A DNA stretch of 64,000 nucleotides from an uncultured Acetatifactor sp. (lineage in GTDB: Bacteria; Bacillota; Clostridia; Lachnospirales; Lachnospiraceae): assembly GCA_910589035.1 (NCBI GenBank), contig CAJUSI010000021.1, positions 1-64,000 on the forward strand, in the 5' to 3' direction. The notes under the pieces are model-generated. The model searched no databases and was not told the origin of the DNA. It was given only the letters and a program-made list of their open reading frames with translations. Numbering within the stretch: position 1 is the stretch's first letter; every line of letters begins with the position of its first letter. Of this stretch, positions 24,840 to 33,342 are shown one piece after another. The position numbers and the translations under genes were made by a program.

Positions 24840-25022
24840 AATCTGATTCAGAAAACGGCGGTTTCCGATTCAGTTTTTCCGTATAATGCGGGGGGATTTA
24901 TCAAAATGATGACTTGGATTAGCGGTTCCTGATTTGGTTTTCCGTAAAAGGTGGAGGAATCAGCAAAAATGGAATTTTAAATGGCCGAAAAGGTGCGGCC
25001 TGGAGGTTCCGAGAGTATATCT
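24840..25022. repeat. Family II-related repeat, diverged copy
   Basis: GGTTTTCCGTAAAAGG(T/C)GGAGGAATCAGCA near 24933 recurs near 44965, and the segment ends TTCCGAGAGTATATC like the right end of the 21942 element. No gene is supported in 24600-25125. Confidence 0.55.
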
Positions 25023-25125
25023 CCTTGAAAAGGAGGGACTGACTTATGCCGGCCTATAAAATCATCATTGAGAAGGCGCGCAAAATAGTCCGTAAAAGGC
25101 CGGGGAGGCGTAAAATAAGAAGGCC

Positions 25126-25335
25126 ATGATGAGAAAAAATAAGTGGACATTATTTCTGGCTGTGGTATTATATATGACAGGGTGTACGGCTGCAAAGGAT
25201 GGGCCCGGGGTGCTGGAAACGGATGACGGGGGAAGGAGCTTTTCCGTAGTCAGGGATTTGCCGGAGGAGATTGAGGGCTATCCCCAGGGATTCTCCTTTG
25301 CCGGAAATGAGGGATACATAGCGGTATTCCTATAG
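25126..25335 (+). pseudogene. Lipoprotein gene fragment
   Basis: The frame begins with a lipoprotein signal (MMRKNKWTLFLAVVLYMTGC, lipobox YMTGC, Cys about 20). It continues with TDDGGRSFSVVRDLPEEIEG and FSFAGNEGYIAV, which look like the first blade of a BNR/beta-propeller lipoprotein, and stops after 69 residues. A full family member would have several hundred residues, so it is most likely a truncated remnant. No strong ribosome-binding site. Confidence 0.5.
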
Positions 25336-25339
25336 TTAC

Positions 25340-25663
25340 ATGCAGGAAATTGGTATACATCATGTGCTTGATGTCAAATATACAAAGCTGTTTGCAGAAG
25401 TATGGTATTTGAGTATGACAGCGCTGTTGGTGAAATGTTTATGTACGCCGGGTATTTATACCTGGATTGTGATGCTTCTGACAATAATGTTGATAAAATA
25501 TAAGAAGATAAGTGGTTTGATTCTGTTCGTACCTTCGTACGTGAATATTATAGTGTGTCTGGCATCGCCGCTTGCTGACGCAATACGCTATGAACTGCCT
25601 GCGGTAGCATCGGTGCCGCTGCTGATCGTCCATGGACCGGAATTATCGCTCAGACCGGAATAA
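25340..25663 (+). pseudogene. C-terminal remnant of a polytopic membrane protein
   Basis: The 107-residue frame has three hydrophobic stretches (SMTALLVKCLC, YTWIVMLLTIMLI, LILFVPSYVNIIVCLASPLA) and ends with a loop and ADAIRYELPAVASVPLLI. The pattern matches the C-terminal end of large membrane glycosyltransferase-like proteins (DUF6020 type), where a conserved RY and Pro follow the last loop. The N-terminal part is missing and no ribosome-binding site is seen. Assignment is tentative. Confidence 0.4.
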
Positions 25664-25788
25664 CACAGGGACTTGATAAAACATGGAGCAGGGAAACCGG
25701 TGATAAAAGCTTCCGGAAAGAGGAAGATACAGAGTTCCGGCAGAAACTTATTAAGAATAATGACGGCCAATCAGGAGGATACACAAAA

Positions 25789-26409
25789 GTGAAAATATAT
25801 CTTTTCAGACATGGGGAAACAGCATGGAATAAAGAAAGAAGGCTTCAGGGACAGAGCGATATTCCGCTGAATGAATTCGGCAGGGAACTGGCAATGAAAA
25901 CGGCCGGAGCCCTGCAGGAGATTCCCTTTGACAGGGTATTTGCCTCTCCCCTGTCCCGGGCGGCGGAAACCGCCAGGATCATCAGGGGAGAAAGGAATAT
26001 TCCCTTCCGGACGGACAGGCGGCTTATGGAAATGCATTTCGGTCAATACGAGGGGGACGCCTTCGACCCGCCCAAAACGGACCCGGCCCATCCCCTCTAT
26101 CCTTTCCTGTGCAGGCCGGAGGATTATATAGCGGGCAGGGATGCGGAAACCTTTGAAGAGGTGACGGAGCGGGGAATGGACTTTTTGCGGGAGCAGATCA
26201 TTCCCCTGGAGGGGAGTTGTGAAAATATCCTGATCGTGGCCCATGGTGCGTTTAACAGATGCCTTTTAAGCGGGATAGCGGACATCCCCAGAAAGGATTT
26301 CTGGAAGATAGGACTGCCTAACTGCGCCGCGTCCATCCTGTCCCTGGAAAACGGAAGATTCAGGATTCTGGAGGAAAGCAGGATCTATTATGAGGAAAAG
26401 AGGAAATGA
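25789..26409 (+). CDS. Histidine phosphatase (phosphoglycerate mutase-like)
   Basis: A 206-residue member of the histidine phosphatase superfamily. Catalytic motif YLFRHGETAWNKERRLQGQS (His 9 is phosphorylated), then FASPLSRAAETARII with the second arginine, the acid residue region LMEMHFGQYEG, and VAHGAFNRC with the second histidine. The start is GTG, with GGAGG nine bases upstream. The gene overlaps tatD by 4 bp. The substrate is unknown: mutase, cobalamin-type or broad phosphatase are all possible. Confidence 0.85.
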   Translation: MKIYLFRHGETAWNKERRLQGQSDIPLNEFGRELAMKTAGALQEIPFDRVFASPLSRAAETARIIRGERNIPFRTDRRLMEMHFGQYEGDAFDPPKTDPAHPLYPFLCRPEDYIAGRDAETFEEVTERGMDFLREQIIPLEGSCENILIVAHGAFNRCLLSGIADIPRKDFWKIGLPNCAASILSLENGRFRILEESRIYYEEKRK

Positions 26410-27182
26410 CAGCTATTTTTGACACCCATGCCCATTATGACGACAAAGCCTTCGACCAGGACAGGGAGGAGCTCCTGGAAGAACTGCCGAAAAGCGGAAT
26501 CGCCCGGGTGGTGAATGTGGGAGCCGATTATGCCTCCTGCCTGCGTACCCTGGAGCTGACAGAGAAGTACGATTATATCTATGCCGCCATAGGCGTGCAT
26601 CCCGGCAATACCCTGGAGCTGGAGAGCAGGAGCTGTGAATGGATCGCGGAGATGTGCAGCCGGAAAAAATGCGTGGCGCTCGGCGAGATCGGCCTGGACT
26701 ATTACTGGAAGGAACCGGAACCTGAAATCCAGAAGAAATGGTTCGTCCGCCAGCTGGCTCTTGCCAGAGAGTGCGGGCTCCCTGTGGTGATTCATTCCCG
26801 GGACGCCGCGAAGGACACGGTGGATATCATGACGGCGGAAAAGGCCCGGGAGATCGGCGGAGTCATCCACTGCTTTTCTTATACAAAGGAGACCGCCCGG
26901 ACCTTTCTGGACATGGGGTTTTATTTTGGCATCGGCGGCGTTCTGACCTTTAATAATGCGAAAAAGCTGAAGGAGGCGGTGGAATACCTCCCCCTGGACA
27001 GAATCGTATTGGAGACGGACTGTCCCTATCTGGCACCGGTTCCCCACAGGGGAAAAAGAAACAATTCCCTCTATCTTCCCCATGTGGTCTCTGCCCTGGC
27101 ACAGATAAAAGGGCTTGAGGAGGAAGAGGTGCGGGAGACGGTCTGGGAGAATTCCCTGAGACTGTACCGCATGGAGGGATAA
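26406..27182 (+). CDS. TatD-family metal-dependent hydrolase
   Basis: A 258-residue TIM-barrel deoxyribonuclease-type hydrolase. Metal-binding HAHYDD at the N-terminus, then GVHPG, ALGEIGLDYYW, VIHSRDA, HCFSY and LETDCPYLAP. Family members have 3'-5' exonuclease activity and may act in DNA repair or RNA quality control. It overlaps the phosphatase gene by ATGA, so the two are translationally coupled. A weak GC-rich hairpin followed by T residues lies at about 27208-27248. Confidence 0.9.
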   Translation: MTAIFDTHAHYDDKAFDQDREELLEELPKSGIARVVNVGADYASCLRTLELTEKYDYIYAAIGVHPGNTLELESRSCEWIAEMCSRKKCVALGEIGLDYYWKEPEPEIQKKWFVRQLALARECGLPVVIHSRDAAKDTVDIMTAEKAREIGGVIHCFSYTKETARTFLDMGFYFGIGGVLTFNNAKKLKEAVEYLPLDRIVLETDCPYLAPVPHRGKRNNSLYLPHVVSALAQIKGLEEEEVRETVWENSLRLYRMEG

Positions 27183-27419
27183 GCGTATCAGCGCTGTTTG
27201 CCATAGATTGCAGCTGGATTCCCAGGGAGGGGGATCCGGCCTTTTTTATGCTTTTGTATCTGCGCGGGAGCTCCGAGGGCCTGAGGAATATCCATCCAAG
27301 CTGCTGCCGGAAGAAATTGCCCTGCATCGACACAGGCACCGAAGTAATGTAAATTCCAATGAAAGTGAAGATTTTTCCGGGCAAGATTTTTCCCGGGCAA
27401 AACGCATTTGAATGAGAGC

Positions 27420-27550
27420 GGGTACATCCTATGCTCCTCGGGGCATACAAACGAATACCGAACGAAGTGAGGTTGGGGATAATGTCCCGCTGCTGTGAAG
27501 CCGGGGGCAAACTTTCTCTGGCTTTACAGCCAGATACCCTGTCCAACACT
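27420..27550 (+). repeat. Hairpin-rich intergenic element, copy C
   Basis: Shares CCGAACGAAGTGAGGTTGGG, the AAT...CCCGCT block and the GAAGCC/GGGGGCAAAC end with copies A (20815) and B (44712), in the same orientation. The first hairpin has diverged. The AT-rich region that follows (27600-27820) holds no gene. Confidence 0.55.
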
Positions 27551-27821
27551 GATAAATAATCTGACAAGCGCTTTTTACTGCACTGATGCACATTCCAAAG
27601 CAGGCTGGCGGGAACTGGCTGAGCATTTATATAATCATTAAAAAATACGATAAAACAATAATACAGTACAAAGTAAAATCATAAGGCCGCAAAAACGCAA
27701 GATCATAAAAATAAAATAGGACAATCCACATTGAAACAATAAATCAATAAAAAAGCACGGGAAATGCAATAAAAGAATGCATAAGGATAATATAAATCAA
27801 TAACACATGTTAATAAGACGC

Positions 27822-27850
27822 TTGCGCAATGCCGAAATCTATGTTATTAT
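27822..27850 (+). promoter_or_regulatory. Promoter of leuA-araC/kinase operon
   Basis: TTGCGC at 27822 and TATTAT at 27845, 17 bp apart. It predicts a leader of about 180 nt; no T-box or leucine-rich leader peptide was seen in it. Confidence 0.5.
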
Positions 27851-28038
27851 TTTAGAATCAGCCGTGCAGGATGGACAATTCGGAAAGGGATTGCCTGGAA
27901 ATAAGAGTATTTCAAAATATACGCCACAATGCCCCGGAAGTTCCGGAAGAAATGGCCATTTATTAAATGAAGCTTTTATTTCCTGACAGCCTCGCGATTC
28001 CGGAAGAGGTTCAGCGCGGGAGGAAAGGAAAGAGGATT

Positions 28039-30042
28039 ATGAAAGAGACAGTGATCAGTGAAAAATACGGCAAGACCTATCATATGCCTCCGGAGATAAC
28101 ATATGACTGGGTGAAAAAGGATACCATAGAGAAACCTCCCATCTGGTGCAGCGTGGATCTGCGGGACGGCAACCAGGCGCTGATAGATCCCATGCCACTG
28201 GAGGATAAGCTGGAATTTTTCAAGCTCCTGGTGGAGATCGGCTTCAAGGAGATCGAGGTGGGATTTCCCGCTTCCTCCGACACGGAATACAATTTCATCC
28301 GTGCCCTGATAGAGCGGAACATGATTCCTGACGATGTGACCATCCAGGTGCTGACCCAGGCCAGAGAACATATTATCCGCAAGACCTTTGAGGCAGTGAA
28401 GGGAGCGCCCCATGCGGTGGTGCATCTGTATAATTCCACCTCCGTGGAGCAGCGGGAACAGGTGTTTAAAAAGGATCGGGAAGCCGTCAAGAAGCTTGCT
28501 GTGGACGGTGCAAAGCTGCTGAAGGAGATGGCGGAGGAGACGGAGGGGAGCTTTACCTTCGAGTACAGCCCGGAGAGCTTCTCCCAGACGGAGCCGGAGT
28601 ACGCGCTGGAGGTGTGCAATGCGGTGCTGGACGTGTGGCGGCCGGACGCGGACCACAAGGCCATTATCAATCTGCCCACCACGGTTCAGGTGGCCATGCC
28701 CCATGTATTTGCCTGCCAGGTGGAGTACATGCATAAACATATGAAATACCGGGAGAACGTGGTTCTGAGCGTACACCCCCATAACGACAGAGGCTGCGGC
28801 GTGAGCGACGCGGAGTTCGGAATTCTGGCGGGGGCGGATCGGGTGGAGGGTACTCTGTTCGGCAATGGGGAGCGCACCGGCAATGTGGATATTGTGACCG
28901 TTGCGGTCAATATGATGTGCCACGGTGTGGACAGCGGACTGGACTTTTCCGATATGATGAAGATCCGGGAGGCTTATGAGCGCTTTACGGGCATGAGGGT
29001 GCACGAGAGAGTGCCCTATGCGGGAGACCTTGTGTTCACGGCATTTTCCGGCTCTCACCAGGACGCCATCAGCAAGGGTATGGCGTGGCGGAAGGAAGGA
29101 AAGAGCGGAAACCGCTGGGATGTGCCCTATCTGCCCATCGACCCGTCGGATGTGGGAAGAGAGTACGAATCCGATGTGATCCGCATCAACAGCGTGTCAG
29201 GTAAGGGGGGCGTGGCCTTTGTGCTCAAGGAGCAGTTCGGATTCGCCCTTCCGGCTGCCATGAAGGAAGAAGTGGGCTACCTGATCAAGGGTGTATCCGA
29301 CAGGCGGCATCAGGAGCTGCACCCTTCGGAGGTTTACGCCATATTCGAAGAAAATTACATCAATCCTCACAGCGTCTTCCGGGTACCGGAATGCCATTTC
29401 CGCCAGGAAAAGGGAATCCAGGCGGAGGTGACCATCGAGCAGAACGGGAAGGAGAGAGTGATCAGGGCGGGAGGAAACGGCCGTCTCGATGCGGTCAGCA
29501 ATGCAGTCAAGACCTATTTCGGTATCAGCTATCAGCTGTCGGTCTATGAGGAGCACGCCATCTCCAAGGGTTCCAGCGCCAGGGCTGCCGCCTATGTGGC
29601 GGTTCTGTGCGGCGGCAGGCTGTACTGGGGAGTGGGAGTGGATGAGGATATCATCAAGGCTTCCATCGCCGCCCTTGCCTCCGCCGTCAACCGGCTGGCA
29701 GCCGAACAGCATATCACGGAAGGACGGGAAGAGCGCATTGTGGAGATCATCAGCCATATCAAGAATGATTACATGAATGTGACGCTGGACAGCCTGTCCG
29801 AAACCTTCCATCTCTCCAAGCCCTATCTCTCCAAATATATTAAGGAAAAGGCGGGCATGACCTTCCAGGAGGCGGTGAGGAAGGAACGCATGAAGAGGGC
29901 GCGAACCCTGCTTCGGGAGACCAGCCAGAATGTGGAAACCGTAGCGGCGGAGGTGGGCTATGAGAACGTGGAGCATTTTAACCGCCTGTTTAAGAAAAGC
30001 TATGGGGTGACGCCTATGCAGTACCGCAGGCAGGGGGGATAA
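28039..30042 (+). CDS. leuA: 2-isopropylmalate synthase fused to an AraC-type DNA-binding domain
   Basis: Product of 667 residues. Residues about 30-330 form the catalytic barrel that condenses acetyl-CoA with 2-oxoisovalerate in leucine synthesis: WCSVDLRDGNQALIDP (catalytic Arg and metal Asp) and LSVHPHNDRGCG (metal His pair), then GNGERTGN. Residues about 430-550 are a LeuA_dimer-type domain, which in the family binds leucine for feedback. Residues about 559-667 are a complete AraC/XylS double helix-turn-helix (LDSLSETFHLSKPYLSKYIK; VAAEVGYENVEHFNRLFKKS; YGVTPMQYRR). The frame is unbroken with no sign of an assembly join. The start is ATG after GGAAAGAGGATT; 28039 is preferred over 27967. 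A kinase gene follows after 2 bp. Confidence 0.92.
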   Translation: MKETVISEKYGKTYHMPPEITYDWVKKDTIEKPPIWCSVDLRDGNQALIDPMPLEDKLEFFKLLVEIGFKEIEVGFPASSDTEYNFIRALIERNMIPDDVTIQVLTQAREHIIRKTFEAVKGAPHAVVHLYNSTSVEQREQVFKKDREAVKKLAVDGAKLLKEMAEETEGSFTFEYSPESFSQTEPEYALEVCNAVLDVWRPDADHKAIINLPTTVQVAMPHVFACQVEYMHKHMKYRENVVLSVHPHNDRGCGVSDAEFGILAGADRVEGTLFGNGERTGNVDIVTVAVNMMCHGVDSGLDFSDMMKIREAYERFTGMRVHERVPYAGDLVFTAFSGSHQDAISKGMAWRKEGKSGNRWDVPYLPIDPSDVGREYESDVIRINSVSGKGGVAFVLKEQFGFALPAAMKEEVGYLIKGVSDRRHQELHPSEVYAIFEENYINPHSVFRVPECHFRQEKGIQAEVTIEQNGKERVIRAGGNGRLDAVSNAVKTYFGISYQLSVYEEHAISKGSSARAAAYVAVLCGGRLYWGVGVDEDIIKASIAALASAVNRLAAEQHITEGREERIVEIISHIKNDYMNVTLDSLSETFHLSKPYLSKYIKEKAGMTFQEAVRKERMKRARTLLRETSQNVETVAAEVGYENVEHFNRLFKKSYGVTPMQYRRQGG

Positions 30043-30044
30043 AT

Positions 30045-33020
30045 ATGGAAATAAGACGTTGCATCGGCTGCATGGAGGACATGGGAGCGGCGGGAAACTA
30101 CTGCCCGTACTGTGGTTATGACAATTCAGGAAACGCTACAGGGCATCCCTGCGCGATGCATCCGAACACCATCCTCCACGGGCGTTATCTCGTGGGAAGA
30201 ATGCTGGGGCAGGGGGGCTTTGCCATCACGTACATAGGCTTTGACCTGGTTCTGAATGTGAAGGTTGCCGTCAAGGAATATTTTCCAATGGGTGCGGCCG
30301 CCAGGGAGGCAAGGTCCAATACGCTGCGCTGGAACTCCGCGAACAATGCGGAGCAGAGGCAGGGGGCGTACGAAAGCTTCCTGAGGGAGGCCCGCAAGAC
30401 AGCGAAAATAGATCAGATTCCTTCCATTGTCAGGGTCCGGGATACTTTCTACGAGAATGAAACCGCGTATATCGTGATGGATTATGTGGAGGGCGTTACC
30501 CTGAAGGAAAAGCTGAAAAGGGAAGGCCTTATGTCTTTCCCGGCCTGCGTAAAGCTTTTGACACCCATGATGGAGGGGCTGGCGAAGGTTCATGAGACGG
30601 GGCTCATCCACAGGGATATCAGCCCGGACAATATCATGGTGCAGCCGGACGGCAGCGTGAAGCTTTTGGATCTGGGCGCGGCCAGGGATATGTCGGTAAA
30701 TCAGGGCCCCCAGTCCCAGCTTGTGACCAAGAACGGCTTCAGTCCCCTGGAGCAGTATACACAGGCGGGGCAGATCGGACCCTGGACGGATATTTACGCC
30801 CTGTGCGCCACGATTTACTATTGTATTACGGGAAGAATGCTTCCCTCCGCCCTTGACAGGATGAACAGCCCGGAGCTGAATTTTTCCCTCCCTACGGGAA
30901 TCCCTATGGGAAAAAGCCTTTCAGCCTCCGCGGAGGCGGCCTTAAAGGCCGGACTGGAGGTGGATTCAAGGAACAGGATCCGGGATGTGAGGGAGCTTCT
31001 GAGCCGGCTGAACGGGGCTGTACCTGAAAATAAGAGTGACAAAGCTACCGGAAGGAAGAAGTGGATCCTTCCCGCCATGGGGGGGATTGCGGCGGTACTG
31101 CTGCTGGCGGGCAGCATCGGGCTGTATGCGGGATTTTCCGAAAGCCGGCAGACTGACGCGGATGCGGAGAGCAGGGAAGACAGAAGCAGGAGCAGGGAGG
31201 AAGAGCCGGAAGAAAGCTCCCGCGAGCCGGAATCGGAAGAGAGTACGGAGCAGCCCCCGGAAAGGGATATCCTCCGTGTGGAGAAACTGGGAACATCCAA
31301 TGCCAATATTTTAAATTACGGCGGATACGCGATAATTCCGGACGAATACGAGTACTACATCGGGGGCGACAACGCACTGTATCTTTGCGCCCTGAATGCG
31401 GAAGACAATACCTTTTACCTGGGAGATGCGGAGCAGGTCTGCGATTTCGGGTCATATATTACGCTTGGACAGGACAACAGTGTATTCTTTCTGACGACGG
31501 ATCATACCACGAATTCTGTCTGCAGAATGGATAAGGACGGAGGGAATCTTCAGGCACTGTGTTCTGTGGCGGACGGAAGAGGATACAAATATCTGCAGTA
31601 TGCTCTTCTGTCGGACGGACAGGAATACCTGTACTACGGGATAGAGAAGGAAGCGGACGGTTTGTTTCTGGATCTGTACCGGTATGATTTGAAGAATCAT
31701 TCGGAGGAGCTTTTGATTGAGGGAGAGATCTGCTGGTATAATCTCTACGGGGATTCCATATATTATACGGAATTGGCAAATGAGGAGAATACGCTTACCA
31801 GACTGAGGAAGGCAGATCTGGAGGGACAGAACATACAGGAGCTGGATTCGGGAAAGAATTTCCTTGACGGATTTGCGGAGGAGGGGAAGCTCTACCTGTG
31901 GTCTCTGAAGGAGGAGGCACTTCTGGTATACAACCCTGACGGAACCCAGGATGAGAATGTTGGGGGATTCTATAATATAGAGCTGGATACCGACTGTAAT
32001 TATACCTATATGGACGGCTGGATTGTTTATACCAGTCTGTCCGACGGGGGGATACACCGGGTTCGTGCCAACGGCACAGGCGATACCGTGCTGCTGGAAG
32101 GGCATTCGGCAATTCAGATGTGCTATGTGAACCAATGGCTGTGGTTTATAGAGTCAAGGCCTGCGGATAAAGAACATCAGGTTACATATCAGCTGTACCT
32201 TGCCTATAAGGACGGCTCAAAGGTATTGGATATTCGGGAACCGGAGCTTGACTGGGGGCTGCAGAGCGCCCATAATCCCGATTTCCAGTATGAGGAGAGC
32301 GAGGACGGGAGCGGAGTTGTGATTACCGGATATACGGGCCCCATGACAAGCTTTGAAATCCCGGATACCCTTGGGGGAAGGCCGGTTGTGGGCATCGGCG
32401 ACGGCGCCTTTAAAGAGAGCGGGATAAAGGAAATCGCGTTCCCGGAGGGAGTGCGCCGGATTGGAGAGGAAGCCTTTGATACCTGTGAGGAATTGGTTTT
32501 TGCAGGACTTCCGGAAAGCCTGGAGGAAATCGGAAGGCGGGCGTTTAGCTGCTGCGGTGAATTAAAGGGAGTTGATCTCCCGGAAGGACTGAAGGACATC
32601 GGGACTCTGGCCTTTGCGGAGACCCGGATTTCCAGCGTGCACATCCCGGCAGGCCTGACGCATGTGGGGCCGGGGGCGTTCGGGGTATGGGCCGACGCGG
32701 GCCTGACGGAATTCACCGTGGCGCCCGGAAATACCAGTTATGAAGTGAAAGAGGGAGCCTTGTATACCTACGGTGGTGAGATCCTGGAAGCATTTCCCTC
32801 CGGGGCGGAGGGCTTATACGCCATACCGGAGGGAACATGGGCAATCGAATACTATGCCTTCCTCCACTGCAGCGGCATGACGCAGGTGCAGATACCGGAT
32901 AGTGTGCTTCTGATCGGGGAGAACGCATTTTTTGATACGGGGCTGACGGAAATAACCATCAACAGTAATTGTGAACTGAAGGGTGAACTGGGAAAGGAAA
33001 TAACCGTCAACTATTACTGA
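30045..33020 (+). CDS. Membrane Ser/Thr kinase with propeller and leucine-rich-repeat ectodomain
   Basis: Product of 991 residues. A zinc-ribbon-like start (CIGCMEDM...YCPYCGYD) is followed by a kinase domain, about 45-310: glycine loop LGQGGFAITYIGFD, VKEYFP lysine, catalytic loop HRDISPDN (Ser where Lys is usual), DLG instead of DFG, and an APE-like LEQYTQAG. Residues about 338-362 span the membrane. Outside lies a beta-propeller-like region of short repeats (about 400-720), then BspA-type LRR_5 repeats (about 770-960; IGDGAFKESGIKEIAFPEGV). It starts 2 bp after leuA and is probably coupled to it. A second kinase at 42341 is closely related. The LRR part may bind an external ligand; none is known. 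Confidence 0.9.
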   Translation: MEIRRCIGCMEDMGAAGNYCPYCGYDNSGNATGHPCAMHPNTILHGRYLVGRMLGQGGFAITYIGFDLVLNVKVAVKEYFPMGAAAREARSNTLRWNSANNAEQRQGAYESFLREARKTAKIDQIPSIVRVRDTFYENETAYIVMDYVEGVTLKEKLKREGLMSFPACVKLLTPMMEGLAKVHETGLIHRDISPDNIMVQPDGSVKLLDLGAARDMSVNQGPQSQLVTKNGFSPLEQYTQAGQIGPWTDIYALCATIYYCITGRMLPSALDRMNSPELNFSLPTGIPMGKSLSASAEAALKAGLEVDSRNRIRDVRELLSRLNGAVPENKSDKATGRKKWILPAMGGIAAVLLLAGSIGLYAGFSESRQTDADAESREDRSRSREEEPEESSREPESEESTEQPPERDILRVEKLGTSNANILNYGGYAIIPDEYEYYIGGDNALYLCALNAEDNTFYLGDAEQVCDFGSYITLGQDNSVFFLTTDHTTNSVCRMDKDGGNLQALCSVADGRGYKYLQYALLSDGQEYLYYGIEKEADGLFLDLYRYDLKNHSEELLIEGEICWYNLYGDSIYYTELANEENTLTRLRKADLEGQNIQELDSGKNFLDGFAEEGKLYLWSLKEEALLVYNPDGTQDENVGGFYNIELDTDCNYTYMDGWIVYTSLSDGGIHRVRANGTGDTVLLEGHSAIQMCYVNQWLWFIESRPADKEHQVTYQLYLAYKDGSKVLDIREPELDWGLQSAHNPDFQYEESEDGSGVVITGYTGPMTSFEIPDTLGGRPVVGIGDGAFKESGIKEIAFPEGVRRIGEEAFDTCEELVFAGLPESLEEIGRRAFSCCGELKGVDLPEGLKDIGTLAFAETRISSVHIPAGLTHVGPGAFGVWADAGLTEFTVAPGNTSYEVKEGALYTYGGEILEAFPSGAEGLYAIPEGTWAIEYYAFLHCSGMTQVQIPDSVLLIGENAFFDTGLTEITINSNCELKGELGKEITVNYY

Positions 33021-33152
33021 CGGCATTCGGCCCCTGCATTATTCCTGCAGGCAGACATTGCCCGCTGAGCAGCATGCGGGGAGTAAAACCGAATTTGCAG
33101 GCAGCGCCCCATACAAATGAAGGTGTCCGGGAAACAGGTGGAGAACAGCATT

Positions 33153-33190
33153 AAGCCGTCACTATTGTGAAAAGTGGCGGCTGTTTTGTT
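33153..33190 (+). terminator. Terminator after the first kinase gene
   Basis: AGCCGTCAC and GTGGCGGCT form a 9-bp stem (one G-U), followed by GTTTTGTT. It separates the leuA-kinase operon from the protease-FHA operon. Confidence 0.65.
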
Positions 33191-33281
33191 CCCCGCGAAA
33201 ATCTGATAATGCAGAACAATTCTAAAAGGCAAATTATTGTCGAATAAATGGCTTTTTGTTTTTTAAAATGCCGGAAGTCTA

Positions 33282-33329
33282 TTGATTTTTGTATATATTT
33301 GAGATAAAGTAATAAAGATAGATTACTTA
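33282..33329 (+). promoter_or_regulatory. Candidate promoter and operator of the FHA/phosphatase module
   Basis: TTGATT at 33282 and TAAAGT at 33305, 17 bp apart, then a dyad AAGTAAT...ATTACTT (33308-33329) just before the GGAGGGAG site of the protease gene. A regulator bound at the dyad would block the start. No regulator gene is identified. Confidence 0.45.
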
Positions 33330-33342
33330 TGGAGGGAGAGAC

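Noticed and set aside
27850..28038. T-box or leucine leader peptide before leuA
   Set aside because: No T-box sequence (TGGNACCGCG-type) and no run of leucine codons ahead of a terminator.
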